Assembly: GCF_040655735.1 (NCBI RefSeq)
Contig: NZ_JBFAKK010000013.1
Location: 200,261 to 264,260, forward strand
Direction of reading: 5' to 3'
Length of the DNA: 64,000 bases
Origin: Phytomonospora sp040655735
Lineage (GTDB): Bacteria > Actinomycetota > Actinomycetes > Mycobacteriales > Micromonosporaceae
Below the pieces are notes generated by a model. It searched no databases. It saw only the letters and a list, made by a program, of their open reading frames with translations, and had not been told where the DNA came from. The first letter of the stretch is position 1. Every line of letters starts with the position of its first letter. The position numbers were made by a program, and so were the translations under genes. Positions 1-7,109 of this stretch are shown one piece after another.

Positions 1-349
1 TGGAGATCGCCGCCGCCGAGGAGCGCGGCACCGCCCTGTCACCGGCACGGCTGAGCGAGCGGATCTCCCTGCCACCGGCGCCACCACCGCGCTCCTGAAC
101 CGCCTCGAAGCGGCAGGGCACATCACCCGCGCCCGCGAGCACTCCGACCGGCGCATCGTGACTCTGCGCAGCGGAGCACACATCCAGGAACGGGCGGACG
201 AGTTCTTCGGCCCGCTCGCCCACCGCCTCGACGCCGCGATGTCGCACTACCCGCCCCGGTTCCTGGAACAGGTCGAAGCGTTCATGGCGGACCTGAACAG
301 CACCGTGGACGGCCACCTGGCCGATCAGGACACGGCGCGGCCAAAGTGA
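1..349 (+). pseudogene. MarR-family regulator, C-terminal part, frameshifted
   Basis: The 3' part of a MarR-type winged-helix repressor whose 5' end lies outside the window. Bases 3 to about 75 read as the end of the recognition region (an alanine-rich stretch, then LSERISLP), but that frame stops at TGA 98-100. From about base 77 the frame starting at base 2 continues the fold with GATTALLNRLEAAGHITR and HSDRRIVTL, the helix and beta-wing signature of MarR proteins, and runs to TGA 347-349. One base therefore appears to be missing near 75-80. This could be a real frameshift or a sequencing error. It converges on the MFS gene, whose stop lies 25 bp away, so it was probably a local regulator, but its target cannot be inferred. 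Confidence 0.7.
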
Positions 350-374
350 TCGCGCACATGGACGAACTCAAGAT

Positions 375-1634
375 CTACCGGCCGGCGTGCTGTTCGCGGA
401 CGGACCGCGGCGACAACGGCCGCTGAGAGGCCGGCGGCCGGCGCGGTGAGCGGATCGCGGCAAGTAGTACGGCGGCGGCCAGGCACAGGGCGCCGGCGGT
501 CCACATGAAGAGGTCGGGGTGGAGCAGCACCGCGCCGAGGGGCGACAGGGCTTTGGCGATCGTCATGGGGAAGGCGACCATGCCGGCGATGGTGGCGAAG
601 CGTCCGGTGCCGTAGCGGTCGGCGAGGATCGCGGGGCGGGCGATGGTGGCGACACCGAAGCCGAGCCCGAAGGCCGTCACGCATGCCGCTGCCCCGGCGA
701 CGCTTCCGGACAGGAACGGCAGCGCGGCGACGCCGATCGCCTGGACGGCGAACACGACGGCGGTGATCATGGGCATCCCGAAGCGCCTGGCGAGTGCGGT
801 GGTGGCGAGCCTGCCGGTGACCGACAGCACGCCGAGCAGTCCGGCGAGGGAGGCGGCCAGGGTCGCGGTGTGCCCTGCTTCGCTGAGGTAGGTGACCAGC
901 AGGACGCCGATGGCCGCTACGGCCGCCGAGTGCAGGACGAAGGACGCCGCCAGCAGCCAGAACCCGTTGTCGGCCAAGGCCCGGCGCACGTCGCCGTCGT
1001 CACGGCGGGACGTCTTGGCGGCCCTGCGGCCGGCGGGGATCGCGAGCAGGTGGCTGGGGATGGCGACGGCTCCCAGCAGGATCGCGAGGATGACGAGGGT
1101 CGTGCGCCAGCCGTGGGTTTCGTTGAGCCATCCGGTGAGCGGGAAGAAGATGCTGCTGGCGAAGCCGCCGACGATGGTGACGGCCAGCATCGCCGACGCC
1201 CGGCGTTCGGGCCGGGCGACGGCGACCAGGACGCTGAAGGCGGCCTCGTAGAGGGACATGGCTCCGGCGAGTCCGATGAGGGCGAAGATCGCGTAGAGCT
1301 GCCAGACGGCGGTGACCTGCGACCAGCCCAGAACCGCTGCGGCGCCGAGGATCGAGCCGACGGTCATCAGGCCTCGCCCGCCACGCCTGTCGAGCCGTCT
1401 GCCGACGGGGATCGCCGCCGCCGCTGCGGCCAGGACCGAGATCGTCAGGGCGATGGTGATGTGGACGCGGTCGGCGTGCAGGTCGTCGGCGATCGGGTCG
1501 AGCAGGACCGAGAAGGTGTAGTAGAGGACGCCGTAGCCGATGGTCTGGGTGACGGCGAAGACCGCCACGAGCACGCGGGGACCGCCCCGGCCGGATGGAG
1601 AGTCGGCCGGGGCGGTCTGGGCGGGGATGGTCAT
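375..1634 (-). CDS. MFS transporter (putative efflux) of the arsenic-type regulon
   Basis: A 419-residue major facilitator with about 12 hydrophobic segments and a charged central loop near residues 200-215. The cytoplasmic loop after helix 2 has GRRLDRRGGR, a variant of the MFS loop 2-3 motif. Its ATG overlaps the TGA of the upstream flavoprotein gene (ATGA, 1631-1634), so the two are translationally coupled and share the operator at 3000-3018. The inferred role is export of an arsenical or of a product made by the coupled flavoprotein. It is not an ArsB or Acr3 pump. The monocarboxylate-transporter-like MFS group is broad, so the substrate is not set by sequence. Confidence 0.85.
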   Translation of the reverse strand: MTIPAQTAPADSPSGRGGPRVLVAVFAVTQTIGYGVLYYTFSVLLDPIADDLHADRVHITIALTISVLAAAAAAIPVGRRLDRRGGRGLMTVGSILGAAAVLGWSQVTAVWQLYAIFALIGLAGAMSLYEAAFSVLVAVARPERRASAMLAVTIVGGFASSIFFPLTGWLNETHGWRTTLVILAILLGAVAIPSHLLAIPAGRRAAKTSRRDDGDVRRALADNGFWLLAASFVLHSAAVAAIGVLLVTYLSEAGHTATLAASLAGLLGVLSVTGRLATTALARRFGMPMITAVVFAVQAIGVAALPFLSGSVAGAAACVTAFGLGFGVATIARPAILADRYGTGRFATIAGMVAFPMTIAKALSPLGAVLLHPDLFMWTAGALCLAAAVLLAAIRSPRRPPASQRPLSPRSVREQHAGR

Positions 1635-2983
1635 CCGCAGCAGCCGCCGGTCTTCTCCTCGACAACCGGGAGGGTGAGCAGGCCGCCGGCGACGCCGGTG
1701 GCCAAGCCGCGCTTGATGACGGGGAGTTCGGCGGCCGGTGTTCCGCAGCAGGAGTCGCCCTCGTCGGTGTCGAGCGCGGCCGAGGAGGAGCAGACGCCGG
1801 TCTCGGGCAGTTCCAGTCGCACGTCGCGGGCGGCTTCCCAGTCGCCGGCGAGGGCGGCGACGACCGATCGGGCCTGCTCGTAGCCGGTGGCCAGCAGGAA
1901 GGTCGGCGCGCGGCCGTAGGACTTGGCGCCGATGGCGTAGAAGCCCGGTTCGGGGTGACCGAGTTCGTCGGCCCCGTGCGGCGGAACGGTGCCGCAGGAG
2001 TGCTGGTTCGGGTCGATCAGGGGCGCCAGAGCCCTGGTGGAGCCGAGGATCGGGTCGAGGTCGAGACGCAGCTCGGAGGTGATCGAGTAGTCGGGGCGGG
2101 CGCCGGTGGCGTTGACGATCACGTCGGCGGCGACCTTGCGGCCGTCGGCGGACACGGCACCGTCCGCGGTGAGCTCGCGGACGAGGAATCCAGAGTGGAC
2201 GGTCACCGTGCCGGCCTCGACGAGGGCCTTGATGCGGGTGCCGATCGCGCCGCGCGCGGGAAGGGCGTCGGCTTCACCGCCACCGTAGGCGCGCTCGGGG
2301 TTGGGGGCGCGCAGCAGCCAGTGGATCTCGGTGTCGGGAAGATCGGCCAGGGCCAGCAGGGTACCGGTCGCCGAGTGCCCGGCGCCGACCACGGCGACCG
2401 ACCGCCCTGCGAACGAGTCGCGCAGGCGGCCGAGCACGTCGGGCATCCCGGCGTGGGTCCGGTCGGCCGCCGCGGCCTCGCCGACGGCGGGAAGGCCGTT
2501 GCCGCCCAAGGGATTGGGGCTGCGCCAGGTTCCGGAGGCGTCGACGACCGCCGAGGCGAGGAGTTCCGATCCGTCCGACAGCCGCAACAGGAAGGGCGTG
2601 TTCTCGCGACCGTCGGTGCGGACCTTGTCGATGCCGTCGCGGGCGATGGCGACCACGCCGGTGTTGAGTCGCAGGTTCGCCGCGATCGTGGGGTGGGCGG
2701 CGAGCGGTGCGAGGTAGTCGGCGATGAGTTCGGCGCCGGTGGGCAGCGCGTCGGGGTCGGGTGCGGTCCAGGCGGTGCCCTCCAGGAGGACGCGGGCGGC
2801 CGGGGAGGTGTTGAAGCGCCACGGCGAGAACAGCCGGACGTGACCCCATTCGGCGACGGAGGAGGCGACGGTGTCGCCGGCTTCGAGGATGACGAAGTCC
2901 CGGCCTCGCGCGGCGAGTTCGGCCGCGGCGGCCAGGCCGACGGGTCCCGCACCGATGACGGCGACGGGGAGGGTGACGCTCAT
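1631..2983 (-). CDS. FAD/NAD(P)-dependent oxidoreductase with Cys-Cys C-terminal tail
   Basis: A 450-residue flavoprotein. An N-terminal FAD-binding fold begins VIGAGPVGLAAAAEL (about residues 9-23), and a second nucleotide fold has VAVVGAGHSATG in the middle of the chain. The overall build is that of the flavin monooxygenase-like proteins called ArsO in actinobacterial ars clusters. The last 41 residues are unusual: CC at 412-413 (DSCCGTP) and a terminal GGCCG with CC at 448-449, the same ending as the small protein at 4654-4878. The start has a good Shine-Dalgarno (AAGGAG, 7 nt upstream). The ArsR-type operator lies 17 bp upstream of the start codon. The gene is coupled to the MFS exporter downstream. 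A role in oxidising or transferring bound arsenic is inferred. Confidence 0.85.
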   Translation of the reverse strand: MSVTLPVAVIGAGPVGLAAAAELAARGRDFVILEAGDTVASSVAEWGHVRLFSPWRFNTSPAARVLLEGTAWTAPDPDALPTGAELIADYLAPLAAHPTIAANLRLNTGVVAIARDGIDKVRTDGRENTPFLLRLSDGSELLASAVVDASGTWRSPNPLGGNGLPAVGEAAAADRTHAGMPDVLGRLRDSFAGRSVAVVGAGHSATGTLLALADLPDTEIHWLLRAPNPERAYGGGEADALPARGAIGTRIKALVEAGTVTVHSGFLVRELTADGAVSADGRKVAADVIVNATGARPDYSITSELRLDLDPILGSTRALAPLIDPNQHSCGTVPPHGADELGHPEPGFYAIGAKSYGRAPTFLLATGYEQARSVVAALAGDWEAARDVRLELPETGVCSSSAALDTDEGDSCCGTPAAELPVIKRGLATGVAGGLLTLPVVEEKTGGCCG

Positions 2984-2999
2984 GATGGAGCTCCTTGTT

Positions 3000-3018
3000 T
3001 TGAAGCTTGTCGAATCAG
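3000..3018 (+). promoter_or_regulatory. ArsR operator, copy C
   Basis: TTGA-AGCTTG-TCGAATCAG. It is one of three copies in the locus of TTGA-N6-TCGAATCAR, with identical spacing, placed just upstream of the flavoprotein-MFS operon start (2983). The outer TTGA and ATCA arms form a short inverted repeat of the kind ArsR/SmtB proteins bind. The ArsR at 4968 is the likely binder. Confidence 0.75.
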
Positions 3019-3077
3019 TAGGTCCGAGACTGCCACTTGTTTAGATGAACGTCAAATCAATGGTTTGGTGTTGCCGC

Positions 3078-3404
3078 TCACTCGCAGCCCATGGCCGAGG
3101 TCGGCGCGGGCTTTCCCATGACCACGTCGGCGGCGCTGGGGAAGTACTCGATGCACCTGGCGTTGATGCGATAGCGGCGGGCGTTGCCGTGGCGTTCGGC
3201 GAGCACGAAGCGCACGTCCAGGAGGATCTTCAGGTGTTGCGAGACCGTCGACTGCGCCAGACCCATCACCTCGACGATCTCCCCGACGCCCATGGGTTCA
3301 CCGTGGCGGGCGAGCAGCTCGACGAGCTGTACGCGGGAGGGGTCCGCAAGGGCCTTGAAGCAGGCGGCGTACTCGGCTGCCGTCGTGCGGTCGAGCGGTT
3401 TCAC
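3078..3404 (-). CDS. ArsR/SmtB-family repressor, second type
   Basis: A 108-residue winged-helix repressor: FKALADPSRVQLVELLA, then the recognition segment GLAQSTVSQHLKIL, then a beta-wing. It lacks the CxCDL metal motif of the other ArsR in this locus. Its cysteines are one near residue 15 (AACFKAL), one in ARCIEYFP, and one two residues from the end (MGCE), so any inducer site must be built differently. GTG at 3404 is chosen because GGAG lies 7 nt upstream; reading further upstream would run into the M28 gene in another frame. It lies 38 bp downstream of the M28 gene, with an inverted repeat in that gap. From memory, similar ArsR proteins sit beside arsenic-methylation genes, but no such gene is here. 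Confidence 0.85.
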   Translation of the reverse strand: MKPLDRTTAAEYAACFKALADPSRVQLVELLARHGEPMGVGEIVEVMGLAQSTVSQHLKILLDVRFVLAERHGNARRYRINARCIEYFPSAADVVMGKPAPTSAMGCE

Positions 3405-3415
3405 GGGCCATCTCC

Positions 3416-3438
3416 ATCGTTCATCGGCGATTAACGAT
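3416..3438. promoter_or_regulatory. Inverted repeat upstream of second ArsR gene
   Basis: ATCGTT (3416-3421) and AACGAT (3433-3438) form an inverted repeat separated by 11 bp, in the short gap before the second ArsR gene (start 3404). It differs from the TTGA-N6-TCGAATCA sites, which fits a second regulator acting on its own gene. Function is inferred from position and symmetry only. Confidence 0.45.
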
Positions 3439-3442
3439 GATA

Positions 3443-4657
3443 CTAGTCCGGGTCGGGCGCCGTTGTCGAGACGAGGTCGGCGACGGTGGCGTGGACGAGG
3501 GAGGCCGCGGCGATGAGCGTGGCGTCTTCGACGCGGTCGGATGTCTCGGCCGGGGTCTGGTAGCCGGGCATTCCCATGCCGATGCCGATGCTGGGCAGGT
3601 CCGCGGCGGCGTAGCGGCGGTTGTCCGACGGCATCGCCTCGGCCCGCAGTGGCACGCCGAGTCCTCGGCCGGCGCGGTCGAGCGCGGCCAGCAGAGCTTC
3701 GGCCGCGCCACCGGCTTCGACGGCCGCACTGCTGAGCTGCGCTGCGCCGTCGAGGTTCACCACGTAAGTACCCGGGGCGACCTGTGGTGCGTGGTGAGCC
3801 GAGCCGTGCGCTCCGGCCTCCTCGGCGTCGAGCAGCGCCACCGACAGGCCGACGCCCGGCGGCAGTTCGGTATGGAGGAGCCTGGCGGCCTCGATGGTCG
3901 CCGCCACGCCGGAGGCGTTGTCGCAGGCTGCGGGGAGCCGGTAGGCGGGATCGTCGCCCACGCCGTCGAAGTGCGCCGTCAACAGCACGTTCACGCCTGC
4001 CCCAGGGGGCCTGAACTCGGCGACGACGTTCTGGGCGGTCACGTCCACCGCGCGCACCGGGACCGTGGCCGTCACACGCCCGGTGCCGACGCTGCGGCCC
4101 ATCCGCGCGTGCAGGCCGGTGCGCACGGCCAGGACCGGGATGTCGACGACGGGCGGCCCGGCGATCATCTTCGGCATCCACCCGGCGGCATCCGTCCCGC
4201 GCGGGATCAGCAACCCGGCCGCGCCTCGGCCGGCCGCATCGGCGGCGGCCTCCGGCGACCAGCCGTCGACCAGAACCCAGGCACCCGCGACAGCACCGTC
4301 GGGGTGCGCAAGCCGCGCATCGCGCGCATCGCCGAGTTCGGCGGTGGCGAGGTGCTCGCAGAAGTCGCGGCGGAAGACCAGATCGGTGACGTTCTCACCG
4401 TCGTCGAAGCGCAGGCGCGGCGTGGCGTAGACCTCGCGAACCGCGCCGGCCAGGGCGAACTCGTCGAAGCGAACCTCGGCGCCCAGCTCACCGAACAGCT
4501 CGGCCAGCCACGACGCCGCCGCGCGCCCGCCCGGGGTGCCGACGCGGCGACCGGTGAAGTCGTCGGCGGCGAGCCGGTCGACGATCGCGCGCATTCGCTC
4601 CAGGGCCGGGCCGGCGCCGCCCGAAAGCGGCGCCGACTTCGAAGTCGCCGACCTCAC
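3443..4657 (-). CDS. M28-family metallopeptidase homologue lacking one metal-ligand His
   Basis: A 404-residue protein with an M28 aminopeptidase fold and an inserted PA-like segment in its first half. Recognisable metal and catalytic positions are H229 and D231 (TAHFDG), D246 (CDNASG), E279/E280 (DAEEAG) and an Asp in VVNLDG. The C-terminal element that normally reads HTP and supplies the last zinc ligand is instead GYQTPAETSD, with Gln at 367, so metal binding or activity may be altered. There is no signal peptide, so it should be cytoplasmic. Its GTG at 4657 overlaps the TGA of the CCG-repeat gene (GTGA), so the two proteins are made together. Possible roles are processing of the CCG protein or of thiol-arsenic conjugates; neither is proven. 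Confidence 0.8.
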   Translation of the reverse strand: MRSATSKSAPLSGGAGPALERMRAIVDRLAADDFTGRRVGTPGGRAAASWLAELFGELGAEVRFDEFALAGAVREVYATPRLRFDDGENVTDLVFRRDFCEHLATAELGDARDARLAHPDGAVAGAWVLVDGWSPEAAADAAGRGAAGLLIPRGTDAAGWMPKMIAGPPVVDIPVLAVRTGLHARMGRSVGTGRVTATVPVRAVDVTAQNVVAEFRPPGAGVNVLLTAHFDGVGDDPAYRLPAACDNASGVAATIEAARLLHTELPPGVGLSVALLDAEEAGAHGSAHHAPQVAPGTYVVNLDGAAQLSSAAVEAGGAAEALLAALDRAGRGLGVPLRAEAMPSDNRRYAAADLPSIGIGMGMPGYQTPAETSDRVEDATLIAAASLVHATVADLVSTTAPDPD

Positions 4658-4878
4658 CCGCAGCAGCCCTTGGCCGCAGGCGCCTCCTGGACGGCGGTTC
4701 CGCAGCAGCCCGACGCGCTCGCCGGTGCCGCCGTCGTTCCGCAGCAGCCGCCCGCCTGCTCGGTGGTCGCCGCCGGGGCGCTGCTTCCGCAGCACCCGCC
4801 CGAGGCGGTGGGCGCGCTCAGCGCCTCAAGCGGGCTTCCGGCGAAGCCGCCGGCGGTCGTGGTCGTCTCGGTGCTCAT
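4654..4878 (-). CDS. Small protein with four Cys-Cys-Gly modules
   Basis: A 74-residue protein of low-complexity Ala/Thr/Ser/Gly sequence holding four CCG modules with CC at 29-30, 45-46, 58-59 and 72-73, the last one ending the protein as KGCCG. It has no other cysteine, no histidine and no signal peptide. Eight paired thiols in a flexible chain suit capture of As(III) or other soft metals, in the manner of a metallothionein or a transfer peptide. The start has GAGG 7 nt upstream. It is the first gene after the divergent ArsR operator region, and its stop overlaps the M28 start. I know no named family for it. The regular spacing and matching CC motifs in neighbouring proteins argue that it is a real gene. 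Confidence 0.8.
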   Translation of the reverse strand: MSTETTTTAGGFAGSPLEALSAPTASGGCCGSSAPAATTEQAGGCCGTTAAPASASGCCGTAVQEAPAAKGCCG

Positions 4879-4897
4879 GTCGAGCCTCGCTTCTGTT

Positions 4898-4916
4898 TTG
4901 ATAACTCTCGAATCAA
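4898..4916 (+). promoter_or_regulatory. ArsR operator, copy A
   Basis: TTGA-TAACTC-TCGAATCAA, placed 20 bp upstream of the CCG-protein start. It matches copies B and C in all fixed positions. Its outer arms TTGAT and ATCAA are exact inverted repeats. Confidence 0.75.
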
Positions 4917-4939
4917 GCGGTCAGGAGCGAGTTTGCATC

Positions 4940-4958
4940 CTGATTCGAAGACTGTCAA
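4940..4958 (-). promoter_or_regulatory. ArsR operator, copy B
   Basis: On the minus strand it reads TTGA-CAGTCT-TCGAATCAG, ending 9 bp before the arsR start at 4968. It lies in the same 89-bp divergent gap as copy A but in the opposite orientation, so one repressor could silence both directions and regulate itself. Confidence 0.75.
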
Positions 4959-4967
4959 GATAGAAGC

Positions 4968-5330
4968 ATGTCGAAGCAGCTTCAGATCTTGGAGAGCCCC
5001 GCCCAGGGCTGCTGCGCGCCGATCACCGAGGAAGCCCTCGACGCCACCCAGGCGGTCGGCCTCGCCCAGCAGTTCAAGGCCCTCGGCGACCCCACCCGTC
5101 TGCGCCTGCTGTCGCGGATCACCTCGGCATCCGGCGGCGAGATCTGCGTCTGCGACCTGACCGGCGGCGACTTCGAGGTCACCCCGCCCACGATCTCCCA
5201 CCACCTGAAGCTTCTGCGTGAAGCCGGACTCATCACCGGGGAACGCCGCGGCACCTGGGTCTACTACCGGCCCGTCAGAGACGCCGTCGACCGCCTCGCG
5301 AGCGTCCTCGGCGGCGACTGGGCCGCCTAG
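4968..5330 (+). CDS. arsR: ArsR arsenic-responsive repressor
   Basis: A 120-residue ArsR/SmtB repressor. Residues 36-48 (FKALGDPTRLRLL) and the recognition helix TPPTISHHLKLL mark the winged helix. C60 and C62 in ICVCDLT match the classical As(III)/Sb(III) site, and there is also a Cys15-Cys16 pair (QGCCAP), the position used for arsenite binding by the Corynebacterium glutamicum ArsR type. Two possible thiol sites in one protein support an arsenite-type inducer. It is divergent from the CCG-M28 operon with operators A and B between them. The FMO gene starts 2 bp after its stop. Ribosome binding is weak (AGAAG-like), typical of low repressor levels. Confidence 0.93.
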   Translation: MSKQLQILESPAQGCCAPITEEALDATQAVGLAQQFKALGDPTRLRLLSRITSASGGEICVCDLTGGDFEVTPPTISHHLKLLREAGLITGERRGTWVYYRPVRDAVDRLASVLGGDWAA

Positions 5331-5331
5331 C

Positions 5332-6366
5332 GTGACGACCGAGCACCACGACGTCGTCGTCATCGGCGGAGGTCAAGCCGGCCTCGCCGCGGGGTACTAC
5401 CTGCGCCGCGCCAAGGCCGACTACGTCATCCTCGACGCCGGGACGGCCCCCGGCGGAGCCTGGCGGCACTACTGGGACTCACTCCACCTGTTCTCGCCGG
5501 CGGAGTTCAGCACACTCCCCGGCTGGTGGATGCCCCAGCAGGAAGGCCACCCCTTCCCGACCCGCGACCACGTCGTCGACTACCTCGCCGCCTACGAGAA
5601 GCGCTACGAGCTGCCGATCCGGCGCCCCGTCACCGTCCACAGTGTTCACCGCGACGGCGAACACTCGCTCGTTCGCACCGACACCGGCGACCACCGCGCC
5701 CGCACGGTGATCTCCGCCACCGGCACCTGGCGCTCCCCGCACACCCCCGATGTTCCCGGCCGCGATCTCTTCCGCGGCCGCCGACTCCACACCGCCGACT
5801 ACCGCAACCCCGACGACTTCACCGGGCAGCACGTCGTCATCGTCGGCGGCGGCAACTCCGCCGCCCAAATCCTCGCCGAGATCTCCACCGTCGCCACCAC
5901 CACCTGGACCACCCTGCGCCCACCGCGCTTCCTGCCCGACCACATCGACGGCCGCGACCTCTTCCACGTCGCCACCCACGCCGCCGCCAACCCGGGCGCC
6001 CCAGGTGTCGGCGACCTCGGCGACATCGTCATGGTCCCGTCGGTCAAGGAGGCACGAGAACGCGGAGTGCTCGTCGCGCGGCCGATGTTCGACCGCGTCA
6101 CCGAGACCGGTATCGCCTGGGACAACGGCGAAACCCTCGATGTCGACGCGATCATCTGGGCCACCGGGTTTCGAGCGCACCTCGACCACTTGGCGCCGCT
6201 CGGGCTGACCGGGGAGGATGGTCGGATCGCCGTCGACGGGACCCGTGCGGTTGAGGAGCCACGGCTTCACCTGCTCGGGTTCGGGAACTGGACGGGGCCC
6301 GCGTCGGCGACGATCATCGGGGCGGCGAGGAGCGCGAAAGCGGCGATCGCTCAGCTCGTCGCCTGA
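5332..6366 (+). CDS. FMO-like flavin monooxygenase (ArsO-type)
   Basis: A 344-residue flavoprotein. It has an FAD fold VVIGGGQAGLAAGYYL near residues 8-24, the flavin-monooxygenase fingerprint FRGRRLHTADY starting at F147 (FxGxxxHxxxY), and an NADPH fold VIVGGGNSAAQ near 168-180. It ends with the ATG motif WATGFRAHL and a C-terminal GNWTGPASATIIGAAR. GTG at 5332 is chosen: it lies 2 bp after the arsR stop and directly precedes the FAD fold. Actinobacterial ars clusters often carry this enzyme type as arsO. Its substrate is not established. It shares the ArsR-controlled transcript. Its 3' end overlaps the convergent gene by 16 bp. Confidence 0.88.
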   Translation: MTTEHHDVVVIGGGQAGLAAGYYLRRAKADYVILDAGTAPGGAWRHYWDSLHLFSPAEFSTLPGWWMPQQEGHPFPTRDHVVDYLAAYEKRYELPIRRPVTVHSVHRDGEHSLVRTDTGDHRARTVISATGTWRSPHTPDVPGRDLFRGRRLHTADYRNPDDFTGQHVVIVGGGNSAAQILAEISTVATTTWTTLRPPRFLPDHIDGRDLFHVATHAAANPGAPGVGDLGDIVMVPSVKEARERGVLVARPMFDRVTETGIAWDNGETLDVDAIIWATGFRAHLDHLAPLGLTGEDGRIAVDGTRAVEEPRLHLLGFGNWTGPASATIIGAARSAKAAIAQLVA

Positions 6367-6860
6367 CGTCTCCGTGACAGCCCACTCGTCGAGAGACCAC
6401 TGCGGTACGAGCTGATGTGGGAAGCCCGGCCCGACGCCCCACCCAGTGGACGCGCCTCCCGTAACCGCCCCGACGCGTCGTCGCCAAGAGTGAACATGCT
6501 CAGCCGCTGTTCCGGTGGACGTTCGACCTCGCCGTCCCCGATCACCGTGGCGGGATCTTCGGGCAGCCGGCACAGCACGAACCCGTCCCGCGACCACGAG
6601 TACCCGATGCGCAGGACGGTGGCCCGGGGCAGCAGGACCATGAACTCGCGCGGGTCCCGCCCGCCGGGCGCCCACCGTTCTTGGTGGGCGACGGCGATGC
6701 AGTGGCCGAGGGTGTAGTGGTGGCAGGTCCAAGGCCACAGTTCCCATTCCGGCAGCCTGTGCGCTCCCCGGTAGGTGCGGTCGGGGCGCTGCTTTCGGAG
6801 GCGGAGCTGGGCGGGGAAGCACTTGCGGATGATGCGGTCGGGGTTCGGTCGGCGGGGCAT
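6351..6860 (-). CDS. Hypothetical protein rich in Trp/His/Cys
   Basis: A 169-residue protein of unknown family. The N-terminal third is basic (PRRPNPDRIIRK, RLRKQRPDRTYRG), followed by WELWPWTCHHYTLGHCIAVAH and a compact central part (EFMVLLPRATVLRIGY). ATG 6860 is preferred because GGAG lies 6 nt upstream; GTG 6887 is an in-frame alternative. The last about 40 residues are low-complexity Arg/Ser. No motif assigns a function. It is convergent with the FMO gene and overlaps its end by 16 bp, so it is probably not part of the arsenic regulon. Confidence 0.5.
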   Translation of the reverse strand: MPRRPNPDRIIRKCFPAQLRLRKQRPDRTYRGAHRLPEWELWPWTCHHYTLGHCIAVAHQERWAPGGRDPREFMVLLPRATVLRIGYSWSRDGFVLCRLPEDPATVIGDGEVERPPEQRLSMFTLGDDASGRLREARPLGGASGRASHISSYRSGLSTSGLSRRRQATS

Positions 6861-7109
6861 GGCGGACTCCAGGCTGAAGCTACCCACCGACGGGACCTGC
6901 CGAGATCATAGTCGCCGTGCGGGGTGTCGGCGCTGGTCACCCAACGGGAACCGTCGACGGGCGACGGCTGAATCGCCTGCGCGGCGGCCACTTCTGCTGG
7001 AACCGACGAAAGTTCCCGCCAACCTTCGAGAAGGTATGGAGTCGATCTCCGAAAGCTCGTAACATCTCCGTCACAACGACGTAACCGTCCACTAAGGCCG
7101 GAGACCCGC

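Noticed and set aside
519..1883. A 454-codon plus-strand frame opposite the MFS and flavoprotein genes
   Set aside because: Low-complexity Gly/Asp/Arg translation with no domain, opposite two well-supported genes.
375..6366. Arsinothricin- or bisenarsan-type biosynthesis cluster
   Set aside because: No radical SAM, methyltransferase, or phosphonate-type mutase gene is present; only sensing, flavoprotein, thiol and transport functions are visible.
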